Source: Symbiodinium natans (taxonomy: Eukaryota > Sar > Dinophyceae > Suessiales > Symbiodiniaceae). Taken from it: 64,000 nucleotides of DNA. The DNA lies in assembly GCA_905221605.1 (NCBI GenBank), contig CAJNDS010002439.1:362806-426805 (forward strand), read 5' to 3'. The translations under genes and the position numbers were made by a program. Positions 23,750 to 34,196 of this stretch are shown one piece after another. The notes beneath the pieces were generated by a model. The model ran no database searches, had not been told where the DNA came from, and worked only from the letters and a program-made list of their open reading frames with translations. Within the stretch, counting starts at the first letter, position 1, and every line of letters begins with the position of its first letter.

Positions 23750-23990
23750 CGATTACGACCACTGCTAATGCCACTACTACTGCTACTCCCGACTGCTATT
23801 ACGACGACTACTCTGCTACTACTGCTACTACACTACTGCCACTTCTACTGTTTTTTTCATTCCAATCGCAGCCGGTTACTCAGGGCGTCAGGCACATGGC
23901 AATGCTTTGCACCGGTGCTTCATGAGCACTATAACCATAATGGGCAAGTCCCGCCACGAAAGCTGCAAACTTGCGTCCTCAACCAGAGTA
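23750..23990 (+). repeat. degenerate CTA tract plus repeat tail, copy 2
   Basis: A degenerate triplet tract (about 23750-23850) is followed by a second copy of the tail at 23856-23985. The array-then-tail arrangement is therefore the same as at 21954-22508, which suggests a dispersed element whose 5' end is the triplet tract. Confidence 0.75.
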
Positions 23991-24214
23991 CAAGTGGCCC
24001 TGTCGGGCACTGACGGTCTCAGTGACCAAAGAGCGCACTCGCCTCTCACTCACTGTCAAGGCAGGTGTACAGGTGACTTGGGTCGTCCAGCTCCAAGGAG
24101 GTGTTCTAGCACTCAAGCATCTTGTTACTGGTGTAGTTCGCCCAATTGTACAGCCCGTCAGAAGCGCCTGTTCCTGAGCAAGCATGCATTGCGCTGTTGA
24201 AGCCACGTTAGCAG

Positions 24215-24385
24215 AATTCGGCGCCCCTTCGGGGCGCCGCCGCAGGCGGCGCCCCCTGAGGCGCAAAGCTCGGCCATAAACCAACGAAAACGGTCGCCGC
24301 TTGAGACGCCGGGGCAAAACAGGCGCAAGCGCCCGGCGCAGGCGCCCAGAGAAGTGCTACCGCTTGAGGCGCCGCGCAAAATAAA
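24215..24385. repeat. GC-rich hairpin cluster
   Basis: This contains a perfect hairpin GGCGCCCC-TTC-GGGGCGCC and several further GCGCC/GGCGC palindromes, with (T)GAGGCGC steps between them. It is non-coding. Confidence 0.7.
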
Positions 24386-24944
24386 GGAATCCGCACGAGG
24401 TATCCAGAAGCAAGTGCATAGCGGCACCCTAGAGCTTCACTGGTTGCAGAAACCCACCTCGCCAAATACCTCGACGTCAACACCGAACTCCAACACTCCG
24501 AAGCCTCCAAGCTCTAAACTCGCTAAGCGCACATCAAGACATCTTTTCTGCGAGATTCCCGGGCGTCATCGTCGAACAACAAACTGCACTGGGATTCACC
24601 GGCATCCAGTTTCCTACTGTCCGCTAACAATCCCACCCCAGCATCAGAAGCAAGCCGCTTTTTGGGCTGCTCGCACTGCTGTTCTGTTCGACTTTCAAAT
24701 ATTCGGCATTGACCAAGAAGCACGCCCAGGGTCACGCTCCTTCTTTCGAAGTGAGCCGACGACTTGAAACATGTTACTACCGGACATCCAACCTACCCCC
24801 TTGGCTCAAGACCGCGTCTGCTCGAGGTGGTTAAGCCACCAGTCTTTGTCTTGTGCACACTGACTGTCGGGTACGCCCGCTCCCAACCTTCCAAAGTGAC
24901 GTCAACTGAGCCCTCAGCTGTCCTGTCACTCCGAAACAGAGATT

Positions 24945-25005
24945 GAGAACGCCCGTTCTCTTTCTTTGTTAACCTTTAAAGTTGGGAACGCCCGTTCCCC
25001 TTCAT
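24945..25005. repeat. paired palindromes GAACGCCCGTTC
   Basis: GAACGCCCGTTC occurs at about 24948 and 24989, each able to form a five-pair hairpin with a CC loop. The pair lies just upstream of the coding remnant at 25095. Function unknown. Confidence 0.5.
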
Positions 25006-25094
25006 TTTCACCCCTTTGCCAGTTTTGGTTGCCAGTGCAGTATGGATAGCGTAAGGTATCTGCACAATGTCGCAAGATCGAATTAGTATTATCG

Positions 25095-26490
25095 ATGGCA
25101 GTGCGTTTCAGTGCTTTGCTGACTTCATGTCAGGCCATCTTACTCGAGTTTGACGCTCTCTTTGCCAGAACACCATCAACACATTTGCTGGAGTATCTTA
25201 GGGATGGGTGCATTGTGTCCACGCAGACCATGCAAGAACTTCGTCAAGTACAAAATGCTGAGCTCCAGTCAGTCTTGCTTGTCAATCCTAGTAAGAACTT
25301 TCTTCAGAATCTGAAGAAAAGCCTTACTCCACAGACGAGCATAACGATAGTGAGCAATTTGCATAGCTCGCTCTCAGTATCTGACATCCCTTGTGTGCTT
25401 TTCAGGAGTTATGATGAAGACTTCCTTCATGACTGTAATCGGTGCTATTGAAGTCCAGGGCCAGCGGGAATTTGTTTACTTGGTCTCTTACATTCCTGAT
25501 AGCCGCCCTCTTCATCAATCTTGTTATTAAAATGCCATCACGCCTGCCATGAGGCAAGATGCCAGCAATACTGAGGTCATCATTGCTGGCACTGTTGGAA
25601 CCTTTGATGAGGAAGTCAATCTTTTCATCAAGGTCTTTGGCTTGGTCTTTGTCAAAAAGCCACAGCATCCTATCATTGCGCTTACTGACAAAGATAACAG
25701 GTGTGTTGTCTGTCTTAAAGCACCAAGAATCAGCATATCCCAACTCCAAGCTCTGATGCTTAGGATTGAGGAGATTTATGACAAGGTGCTCAAGCAGACT
25801 GAAGGCAAGTCGCAGATTGAGCTCCAAGTTTGGTATCGATTTGCACCACTTGAAGGGATCCCGGGCAATAGTGTCAACTTTGTTGATCTCCCTTATGCCA
25901 TTAATTCTGCAGACAAAGGATGAAGCCTTCCGGATACATTGTATCCTTAACCAACATAGGCTAATGAAAGCCTTTCATTCTGCACCGGGGAAGTATCTTA
26001 GGATCTACGCTGACCCTTACCAATTACAGAAGGTGATCCTTGATCTTCGGCAAAAGCAGCTTGCAATTCCTGATAGCCTTGCGCTGCACGCTGCAAGGTT
26101 TCACATCTTCAATGTGAAGTCCTCGCAAGAGGTTTTTGCTTGGAAGGTGACTCAACCCTCCAATTCCACGGATGTCTCTCTTCAAATTACTTTTCATGAC
26201 TGCACCGGGAACCTGCAAGATATTGTTGAAGGCCTTGAGCAAGTCAATGTCCCTGTGCAGCACCGTGGCATTGCGCATGTACAATCGGGAACCGACGTGG
26301 TTCTGCCTGCTGTTCATGTAACTGCCACCGCCACTATTGCTGACATGCTCATTCAGAACCAATATCTTGATCTTCCTTGTGGAAGAACAACCGTGCAACT
26401 GTTGCAAGAAGTTGTTGCCGCACCAAGATGGGCCAGCAAGCCTATCAATCATATCTCTGAAAACCCTAGGGAGCACTTTTTGAACTGCCA
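25095..26490 (+). pseudogene. frameshifted coding remnant, unknown protein
   Basis: All three plus frames take turns being protein-like: 25095-25450, then about 25411-25520, then 25530-25921, then 25910-26490. The joins fall at small overlaps, which is what one gene with several frameshifts looks like. The region is poorer in GC than its surroundings. Residue mix is normal, with segments such as EVIIAGTVGTFDEEVNLFIK, YRFAPLEGIPGN and KYLRIYADPYQLQKVILDL. I do not recognise the family; a viral or mobile replication gene is possible. It ends where the repeat at 26502 starts, so the recombinase element may have inserted into it. A TTGGCTCAAG at 24801, matching the spliced leader's last ten bases, may be chance. 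Confidence 0.55.
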
Positions 26491-26501
26491 TTCAGGAAGC
26501 G

Positions 26502-26779
26502 CTCTTTCTGGGTACGGGGGTTTTCTGGTTTGGTGTATTTCAATTCCCAAACATATATAAATCCAAAAGGGAGAAAACTCATCTCAATCTACCACTCAAA
26601 CGGAATATCTCATCTTAAACATCTCCTTAAAAACTCCCGATGGGAATAACTCATGCATATTCTACCCAGTTGGATCCTTCCTTTTTCTCATACAGCATCA
26701 GGGGTAGCGCGAGGGCCACGTGCAGTCTCAAGAAGTCTCCCGGCCGCCACTACGGCCTTCAAGTGAGCCCCACCACCCC
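26502..26779. repeat. 278-bp direct repeat, distal copy
   Basis: This is identical in length to 27120-27397 (constant offset of 618 bp, one substitution seen). It starts CTCTTTCTGGGTACGGGGGT and ends CCCCACCACCCC. It probably marks the outer end of the minus-strand retroelement. Confidence 0.9.
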
Positions 26780-27119
26780 ACTCTCAGGGAGGGAGGGAGG
26801 GCAAGAAAATTTTCCTTCCCCTGGCTCACAGAAAGGTTTGAGACTGCACGGGTCCAAAGTCATGCACAAGCCTCTCATGCTCACAAAAATTCCATGTACA
26901 TGCTGAGGAAAATTTTCAACGAAACAAGAGCATCTCATGCATACATAAGCAAAGTACAATGGAGTATTCTAAACTGCCTGAAGGCGTCTGAGATGAAACA
27001 CTTGCAACATCCCAGCCGTCCATTAAAAGGGGGGCAACCTACCACAAGGCTCCCCGCAGCGACATCATGAGCACCAGAAAACCCGCCCGGCCCCTCCCGG
27101 GCTTCCCGCACCCAACCCC
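26780..27119. repeat. 340-bp spacer between direct repeats
   Basis: This lies between the two 278-bp copies. In a PAT/Kangaroo-type element with split direct repeats (A1-ORFs-B1-A2-B2) it would be A2. No A1 copy was seen elsewhere in the window. It contains an inverted match (TTGAGACTGCAC) to the GTGCAGTCTCAA of the repeat. Confidence 0.5.
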
Positions 27120-27397
27120 CTCTTTCTGGGTACGGGGGTTTTCTGGTTTGGTGTATTTCAATTCCCAAACATATATAAATCCAAAAGGGAGAAAACTCAT
27201 CTCAATCTACCACTCAAACGGAATATCTCATCTTAAACATCTCCTTAAAAACTCCCGATGGGAATAACTCATGCATATTCCACCCAGTTGGATCCTTCCT
27301 TTTTCTCATACAGCATCAGGGGTAGCGCGAGGGCCACGTGCAGTCTCAAGAAGTCTCCCGGCCGCCACTACGGCCTTCAAGTGAGCCCCACCACCCC
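27120..27397. repeat. 278-bp direct repeat, proximal copy
   Basis: Second copy, directly downstream (minus sense) of the RNase H coding end. See 26502-26779. Confidence 0.9.
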
Positions 27398-27406
27398 TGA
27401 TAGCGT

Positions 27407-28485
27407 TCAGGCTCGCTTGAGCTCAAGGATCCTCTTCGCCAGCTCCTCCAAGCGGGTGAAAGACGCTCCCACCATCGTCACGACCTCGATGCCGTGACCT
27501 CGCGATGGCGCATCACCTGGGTTCGAAAAGGAAGGCACTCGTGATACCCACCACATGGATGGGTGCTCCTGGTCCAACTGGGAGAAGATTCGGGCAAGAG
27601 AATGCATGGCCCAGCTTCTGCTGGCCCCCTTTATCACGAGGCTGCGGGTGGCGTTGTTGTCCACCCACCACACTACTCTTCGGGACTCCAGGATGGAACT
27701 CAATTCCATCATGGATGCAAGAATCGCGAACATTTCGATTTCGCAAATCAACTGATCGCCGCCGATCTCGGACTTCCACAGCTCAAGCACCCTTGACGGG
27801 ACACGGCCCTCTAAGACCCAACCTGTCCCGGAGAAGCAGTCGTGAGCGGCAAGTCCAACTCCCGCCACCCCTGACTCCCAGGAGCCATCCGTCCAAAGGT
27901 GGAGGACATCGGTTGTCATGAAGCACCTCAAAATGCGCGGGGTCTCGTCCTGCAAAAGGCGGATGGTATGACGGCAAAAATCTCGGAGGTCAAGGGGGCT
28001 GAAGTGTAAGCCACCCACTATACGTGAAAGCACATGCGAGGCGTGTTTCAAAGCCCTGCCAGCGTAGAAGCCAGAAGCGTATTGCAACAAACCCTGCAGG
28101 ACCTGGGCAAGCTGCCTGCTAATCTCACCCCTAGAACCAACCTCCTGAAGCTGGGCTACAATGCGCTCGATGCGACCCTGCTTGTTGGCAAGGCTCACCT
28201 CTCCTTGGGCTACCCTGTCCAGGCCCAAGGTCATCCCCAAGACGTCAAAGCTTGGAGCAAAGGCACGACCCTTCACACCCGTCTTGGCGTGACGCCACCC
28301 CAGGCAATCCAAAAAGTCGCTCACAACCGAGTCCGCACTCTCGGCCGTGGCCGCTGGACATAACAGGGGGTAGTCGTCGAAGTACACCCCGGAAGGAATC
28401 CAGAGCAGTCGATTGATCAAGAACCACAAGCAACGGCTCACCCGGTTAAAGGCATATACTGCTGCGGTACTGCCAAAAAAAGCAA
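27407..28485 (-). CDS. retroelement RT (C-terminal part) and RNase H
   Basis: Reading on the minus strand, the RT active site appears as GVYFDDYPLL (YxDD type) near the start. After a connection region comes an RNase H domain: WTDGSWESGVAGVGLAAHD, an acidic segment with E in CEIEMFAILA, WWVDNNATRSLVIKGAS, and SNPGDAPSRGHG. The layout and motifs resemble RTs of DIRS-like tyrosine-recombinase elements. It is joined to the upstream RT segment by a one-base shift at a run of seven T/A bases near 28477, where the minus strand continues LFFGSTAAVYAFNRVSRCLW. The ORF ends ten bases before the 278-bp repeat. Confidence 0.8.
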
Positions 28486-29318
28486 GCTGTTTGACACGTA
28501 CAGGGCGTCGCGCCCATCCTCTTGCCGCACTGCTATGACTGCCAAAGGCCGGTGGGCTGGCAGAACTGCAAGCTGTTTATACGCTTTGCTCAAGTCAAGG
28601 CACTTTCCGCGCCACTCCTTCGCCTCGGGGTGCGCCCTGCCCCCGTGGATCTCGCGGGCAACGAACAGGGCCATGGCGGCCAGGTAGTCACCGTCTTGCA
28701 AACGCAAGTGGATGCTCGATGTGTACCCCGAGTTAAGCTGGGCCTCGAGGCAGTTGTCGATTGGGCGTGCTTTGCCCTCAGCACCCTGGAAAATGACGAA
28801 GCGGCGTATCACCGTCCAGTCCTCTGTCTCAAGTCGGGATGAAACTTCAGCCCTGCTGTAAAACGGCCCCTCAAGGAAGCCGAGCGACACCTCCTCTTGA
28901 GATGCCTCCGCCAAGACTCTTGCCTCCTCAGCATCAATCGGCTCGGACTTGCTCAAAAGCGCCTCCCGTCTGACCTGTGCAGTCTGGAAGAGTTCGGCTT
29001 CAGTCAAGGCCGCGGGCACAAGCTTGTAGTCGAAGCACGGAGGGCACTCTAGACCCCCACCAAAGGCACCCCCTCCTTGAGAAATGTGATGGCTCCCATG
29101 TCGTCATATCCCTCCGACTGCAACAAAGCCTCCAGGGCAAAGATGGCCTTGCCCTCCATGACCTTAGCCACCGAGCGTGGCATTGATTTGTGAAGCGCTA
29201 TCTCCTCAGCTCGGAATTTGTTCACCTCTCGTCTCACCCTAGCCAGAGCAAGCCGTCGCTTCAACTCCACCAGCTTCGGGTCCTTGGTGAGGTTCTCCCT
29301 CAAGGCCGCGAGCGTCAC
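28438..29318 (-). pseudogene. retroelement RT, N-terminal part, frameshifted
   Basis: Two minus-strand frames, 29318-29049 and about 29055-28438, make one reading: LLQSEGYDDMGAITFLKEGV at the end of the first continues as ECPPCFDYKLVPAALTEAEL in the second. RT motifs follow: RFVIFQGAEGKARPIDNCLE, then GKCLDLSKAYKQLAVLP with the first catalytic Asp. Frameshifts at about 29055 and 28477 break the frame, so the copy is non-functional unless these are sequence errors. Confidence 0.75.
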
Positions 29319-29386
29319 AGCCTAATCCATTGGATGCGGCACCTTCTTCGCCTCATCCACAAACTCAGAAGAACTCCTAAGAACCC

Positions 29387-30490
29387 CTACTTGAACCCAA
29401 TCCTCACAACCATCCTGCAAAGGCGAACCACTATGAGTTCCAGGCTCAAGCGACGCAAAGGCTGAGGTTTCCGGGATGGGGATGCTCCCTCCCTGAACAG
29501 CGCCTGACAAAATCGGGGCTCCAGGGATGGTCCCTCCCTGAAGGGTGCTAGTGGAACCGGGAGCTTCAGGGATGGTCCCTCCCTGAAGGGTGCTAGGGGA
29601 ACCCGCCGAGGCATCCACGTGACCTGGGAGAACTCCGACACGAGAGGAGCATGTCTGCGGTGCTGTCTGCCGGCGAACTGCAAAGCTTGACTCCGTGCGG
29701 TGGGTTGGGGGACCAACGAAAAACCCGCCGCCAGCGCCCGCTGGGCCACGCAGAGAGAATACCTCTGTGCAAGGACACAAGGATATGCAGCTTCATCCTT
29801 GGTTGCAAAACGCACACTCCCGCATTCGACGATCCTGCCCCACGGCTTGTGAAGGTGATTTCCCGGGCAGGATGCACGGAGCGATTCAAAGCACTCGGGG
29901 GAGCACAGCAGCTTGGTTCCCTTGGGCCTGGAGCCCCCATGGCAGCATTGATCAAAGCACACCTCAGAAAGACGGGGCAGGAGGCGATGACTGGGTTCAG
30001 ACGGCTCGAACGCCGCAAGAATCTCCCACAAGAAACTATTGCGCGGGTTCTCAATGCAAACTATGATGCTGTTGTCAAGACAATATCTCAGCACTCTATA
30101 GCCGAAAGAATAGAGCCGATTGGCAGTGTCAACCCGACAAGAGTCCACCGAGCCAGGTTGTAAGCTGGGCAGCCCCAGCGGGAAATCGCGGCTGCGCAGA
30201 GGAGACGGCCCTATCTCTCCATTTGGCAAAGGTCTGCCTCGCGCCTTGCTGCTTGTCCCACATGGCAAGCCAAGATGCACGAGGAACGGAGGATGTTTCT
30301 TCATCAGATCCCAGAAAAGGTTCTGCCCGACTTCAGAGGACAGGTCAAGCTGAGCTACAGGCACACAAGAATCACAGTGGTGATGGTCAAAGCTGTGCAC
30401 GTGAAAGCCCGTCTGGCGCAAGGCACGGGACAACGAACCCTTCCCAGCAAACAACTCAAAGGCGCAGGGAGGCGTGTCTGTGATGTCTCA
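29387..30490 (-). CDS. methyltransferase-like domain of the retroelement
   Basis: The minus strand reads ELFAGKGSLSRALRQTGF (a glycine-rich SAM-binding motif I), then LVHLGLPCGTSSKARGRPLP (a PC motif like the catalytic loop of Rossmann-fold methyltransferases), then IIVCIENPRNSFLW (an ENP motif). The fold reading is fairly clear; whether it methylates DNA, and which base, is not. DIRS-type elements commonly carry a methyltransferase gene, and retroelement-borne cytosine methyltransferases have been reported in dinoflagellates. After about residue 246 the ORF becomes a repeat-rich linker. It overlaps the oxygenase frame by a short frameshifted joint, so the two were probably one polyprotein. 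Confidence 0.65.
29470..29625. repeat. short tandem repeats inside the element
   Basis: Three units of about 57 bp with GGGATGGTCCCTCCCTGAAG and GTGCTAG. In the methyltransferase frame they code for repeated APFREGPSL, which suggests an expanded linker between the methyltransferase-like domain and RT. Confidence 0.7.
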
Positions 30491-31146
30491 AGCGGGAAGG
30501 GAACCTCCGGTGGCAGCAGGAATCCTAAGCCCCGCGCCCTAGCCAGCTCTGCTTCACCAAAGTCCCCGAGCTGCTGAATGACCCATGTCACCAAAACAAG
30601 CCTATTGCCAGTCCAAGGCTCAGTCTGATGGTAGTTTGACCATGCATCAAAAACTAAAGGCTCGGAAGTAAGCTCATGCACGCTGCCACTCAACTCAAGC
30701 TGACCGGAAACCCGCACGTCGTCACCTGGTCCCTCAATCCACAATCCGCCGCCCTGGAAGTCTGTGACGCGGAACAAGGCATTAGGCCAAGGTGCGTTGC
30801 GCCCATCCTTATGAAGAGGGGTCGCACTGTTTGAAAAGAAGCCACAAGTGGAGAACACATGACCGGGAAGACGCTCCTTGACGAAGCGGGTCATAATTCG
30901 GCTTGCAAACGGAAAAGTGTGACACTCCTTGCGCAACCCACGAAAACCTCCCTGGGCATAGCAACCAGTCACGAAAGCACTACGCACCTCACGCGAACCT
31001 CCTCGCACCTCATCTTTCGGAAGCAAACCGAAGAGCGACTGAAGGTCGGACTCCGAGATCTGTGCAGCACTCTTCAAACGCGTTTGTGCCCAAACCTCAG
31101 GATCCGCTAAGGACAGATCCCCAGTTTCCAGCGCGCCACAATTCAC
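30490..31146 (-). CDS. 2OG-Fe(II) oxygenase domain on the retroelement
   Basis: The minus-strand frame has the double-stranded beta-helix signature. H-x-D is in ATPLHKDGRNAPWPNALF (H112, D114 of the frame), followed by DFQGGGLWIEG. The distal H is in VFDAWSNYHQTEPWTGNR (H173), with the 2-oxoglutarate-binding Arg (R182) nine residues on. The GG-x-LW-x-E and FD-x(5)-H-x(3)-PW-x-G-x-R arrangement is like TET/JBP- or AlkB-type enzymes that oxidise bases, but a protein or small-molecule hydroxylase cannot be ruled out. It lies between gag and the methyltransferase-like domain. All four expected residues are present. Confidence 0.65.
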
Positions 31147-31182
31147 TTCTCCAGAGTCCGGCGCATCCTCTGGGGGGCCCTG

Positions 31183-32325
31183 TCAAGAACCCCCCTTAGG
31201 GCAATTAGCAAAAGGGCGATTTCCAAAGCATCCCTTACGCCAACACTTGTGGAAACCCTTGAGGCACCTGCCTTTCTTGCACTTGTTCTTGCGTCCATGC
31301 GTGTTGTACGCAAAGCACAGCGGACGGTTGGCCTCGTCCTTTGTTGCACACCCCTCGGGAAGATCAAGTGTCTTGCCAGCGCCTTTCCCCTTCTTCTCCT
31401 TGCCAGCGCCCTTTCCTCCCTTGTCCCCTGGCTTGCCCCCATGCAGGAACTGGTGCGGCGGAGGATTCGGCAAGGGGGCCAAGTATTGCATGATCTCGGG
31501 ACTACGTGAAAGGCGGGTGATCTCGGCATCAAGAACTGGATCTGTGCCGGCAGGTGCTGTCAACCTGCCCATCAAGTTATTACTTGCAAGGATGAACAGC
31601 TGCTTGTCTGCCTCAATGATCTGCGACAACTGAATGCCTGCAAATCCCTTTGGCTGAGCTCGCTGCAAAACTGAGAACAAGAACTGAACATGCGAGATTA
31701 GCCATGTCGAAGGCCAGCGACCTCCTGCACCAAGCTTGCCGGAGGCGCATCTCTGAAGCCACGTCGCACGCGAGCTCATGTGGCTTCATAGTCACCTTCA
31801 AGCTATGATCAGCCGCAAGATTGACGCTACTGTCGCGAGGCACTGGGCTTCCTGAGCTCGGCTGATCCACTTGCTAGGAGGATGGTATTGCAGCACGCCT
31901 GGTTCCAGCATCTCCACACAAAGGTCCACGCATGCCGGGTCTCTGGGGTGAAGACCAAGCCGCCCAGGGTCCTCTCCTGGCGAGCCTGCCTGTCCATGCG
32001 CTCGGCAGCTGCTAACTTCTTTGGATGGCCTTACCCCGGGCTCGATCCGTGACTTTCCCTCCTCAATGGCCATGCTGACGCCATCGAAGAGAAGGCGGCG
32101 CAGGCTCCCCTTCTGGTAGCCGGTAGGACTGATGCCAAGACCGTTGATCCACGCGTCCACAGCCTCATCAGTCAAAGTTGTAGGCGTCGCCGACACAGCG
32201 AAAGCCAAGCGCCCGAACGTGGTGTAACCATTGTCCACCAGGCCCTGAATTGTCTCCTCGGTGAAGCCAATCTTCTTAGCTCTATCCAAGAAAGCTGCCT
32301 CTGAATCCAAGTTCGCTGAAGCCAT
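31183..32325 (-). CDS. retroelement gag-like protein, frameshifted
   Basis: Two minus-strand frames (32325-31798 and 31779-31183) form the 5' gene. The first starts with ATG (MASANLDSEAAFLDRAKKIG) and has a helical N-terminal domain. The second ends in a glycine/lysine-rich stretch (GDKGGKGAGKEKKGKGAGK) and a Cys/His cluster (LCFAYNTHG, then CKKGRC, GFHKCWRKGC and NC), the usual layout of a nucleic-acid-binding gag tail. A stop or frameshift separates it from the oxygenase frame 37 bp on. Confidence 0.65.
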
Positions 32326-32649
32326 GATTCACACCGTGTGGCGTAGGCGCTCAAAGGCTGATCGAATGATCCCTTCGAACTACCATATAATCTGAAAAGA
32401 ACCTTCCAAAATTGAAATTTCGGCATGAAGTCACAGATGAACTGACAGCATGCGTGCACGTGTATCCTTAGAAAGCTCTTCCTCGCTGGAGCCTCTCATC
32501 TGCCATTGACATGAAAGTCCACTGGATGCTCAACTGCCATGTCTTGCAGCAAAGCGCCTCTCTCTCGAGTGCCATCTCCCAGGCACTTAAGCTCCCCCTT
32601 TAAGCCCCCTTTCCCGCCGTCCCACTCCCAACCCCCCCGCTCTTTGCTT

Positions 32650-33475
32650 CTTGAAAACAAAAACAATCCCGTCTCCACTCCTCTGAGTTTTGAACAAACT
32701 GTGCAGCGGAGGCTGCAGAGAATCCGCATCGTGCGTAGTGATGAAGATGAGAGAAACCATGCCCGAAAGAAGCTCAAGGTCATGGCACTCCTGGACCCTC
32801 TGGCTACGAACCTGGGAAGACACTTGATGCCGAAGACTGGTGAGCTGGAAAACAAAGATCTGGTGGCAGCCAGTTTTTGTGATGCCTTCGCACAGAAGGC
32901 AGCGGTTACCCTCACCAAGAGAGCAGGGTCGTTGCACCGTCCGGTGGTCCAGCTCTTTAAGCAAGGCGTTGGATCTCCATGGAGGATGGAAGCATCCGAT
33001 TTGTATTCGGCGCTGTCGGCCATGCGGGACAGTGGCTGCGGTGCGTCAGCTCCTTCACATGTTTTGGAGGCTTTGCATTTCATGCATGCCGTGGTACATT
33101 TCCGGTGCATGGACCTCAAGGTTGTCATTTCTGGAAGGTGCAAGGGTCCTTCTTGGGGAAGCAGCCTCTGGTTCAGAGGGATTCACTGAAGTGCAAACAG
33201 GCCATGACTCTGGAGCACATCATGGTGAGAGCTGGAGAGGTGGAGCGCTGCGTTTTGGGTCAGGTTCTTTTCTGCCTGCATGCGGTGTGCCGATGGAAGG
33301 ACTCACAGCGCTTGAAGGCGGTGTATCTTCTGGGAGACGGAAAGCCAAGCTGATTTTCGCCGATGTGGGGAGTGAAACGTCGCACACTGCCGACGTGGTC
33401 ATCAGGGTCGCGATCCTCACGCACATCAGCACCCAGAAGAACACCTCGCTCACAAGGCCGCTCCCAGGCCCCTGA
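32650..33475 (+). pseudogene. tyrosine recombinase, N-terminal and middle part
   Basis: The plus strand reads LLDPLATNLGRHLMPKTGEL and later VVQLFKQGVGSPWRMEASDL. After a frameshift near 33110-33180 it continues RDSLKCKQAMTLEHIMVRAG and FCLHAVCRWKDSQRLKAVYL (the first catalytic Arg region). A second shift leads to KAKLIFADVGSETSHTADVV. This order resembles the recombinases of DIRS-like elements. It is transcribed away from gag. The expected C-terminal half does not follow on this strand; it lies inverted at 33626-34145. Confidence 0.55.
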
Positions 33476-33625
33476 GGTTGTCAACTCCTCTTTTGACTTT
33501 CTCAGCAGTGACGCCCATGGCACGTGAACACTGCAAGCAGACATCGGGATCCTCAGCTCCCACGCCCTCACATGAAGAGTATCTCTCGGTGCAAAGCCTC
33601 CCGCACAAGAAGACGCCATCCTCCC

Positions 33626-34145
33626 TCAAGCAGTGCGCGCCCTCACCAGCTTCGGACCTGGGACGGCAAAGGGTTCAGGTTTCTCTGGCTCCGAGGCGGA
33701 ACCATCAGAATCAGCCTTCAGCTTCACCGGTGGCGCCAAACCCGAAACTTGCCGTCGTCCTCCTTCAGCACTGGCCGACTGCACTCCCTTCTCCAAAGCA
33801 TCCGCCACCTGCATAACACGTGATGCTGGATCCAGATCTGGGTCGAAAGCCCCGCTTCGAATGGTTCGGTAGAGCGCGAGAACCTTTCCAGCTAAACTCG
33901 TGTACGCTTCGCGACTGTACGTCACCATGCTCTTCACCTTCGGAAGGACGTGGTGGCCTTGAAGCAAGCGTTCACCATCGGCCCGCCTTCATCATAATCG
34001 ATCGCCCTGCCCACGTCAACAAAGTGGTCTTCAAGGAATGCGTGCCGATGCGCTGATTCTCTACCCCAGTGTCTGCCAGCCAGTCCTGAATCCAAGCTGT
34101 CGCTTCCGCGGAGCCCATCTCGGTCGAACTCCAGGTGTCCAGCCT
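33626..34145 (-). pseudogene. tyrosine recombinase, C-terminal part, inverted
   Basis: The minus strand reads EATAWIQDWLADTGVENQRI, then GTHSLKTTLLTWAG (the H-x-x-K/R catalytic box of tyrosine recombinases). After a frameshift it continues YSREAYTSLAGKVLALYRTI, with the putative catalytic Tyr, and RSGAFDPDLDPASRV. It faces the N-terminal part at 32650-33475 head to head, so a segment of about 0.7 kb seems to have been inverted. Its upstream edge coincides with the G-rich repeat at 34147. Confidence 0.6.
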
Positions 34146-34146
34146 C

Positions 34147-34196
34147 AAGGGGGGGCTTAAGGGGGGCTTAAGGGGGGGAATAAGGGGGGCTTAAGG
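34147..34196. repeat. GGGGGCTTAA repeat flanking the copia element
   Basis: Four short units of CTTAA with runs of six or seven G. Similar sequence resumes at 53823 after the 3' LTR, so copia seems to have inserted inside this repeat. Confidence 0.85.
34192..34196. other. copia target site duplication, 5' copy
   Basis: TAAGG directly before the 5' LTR; the same five bases follow the 3' LTR at 53823-53827. Five base pairs is the usual copia length. Confidence 0.85.

Noticed and set aside
24801-24810. TTGGCTCAAG as a spliced-leader remnant upstream of the 25095 remnant
   Set aside because: A ten-base match in 64 kb can occur by chance, and no longer leader or target duplication was seen; kept only as a remark.
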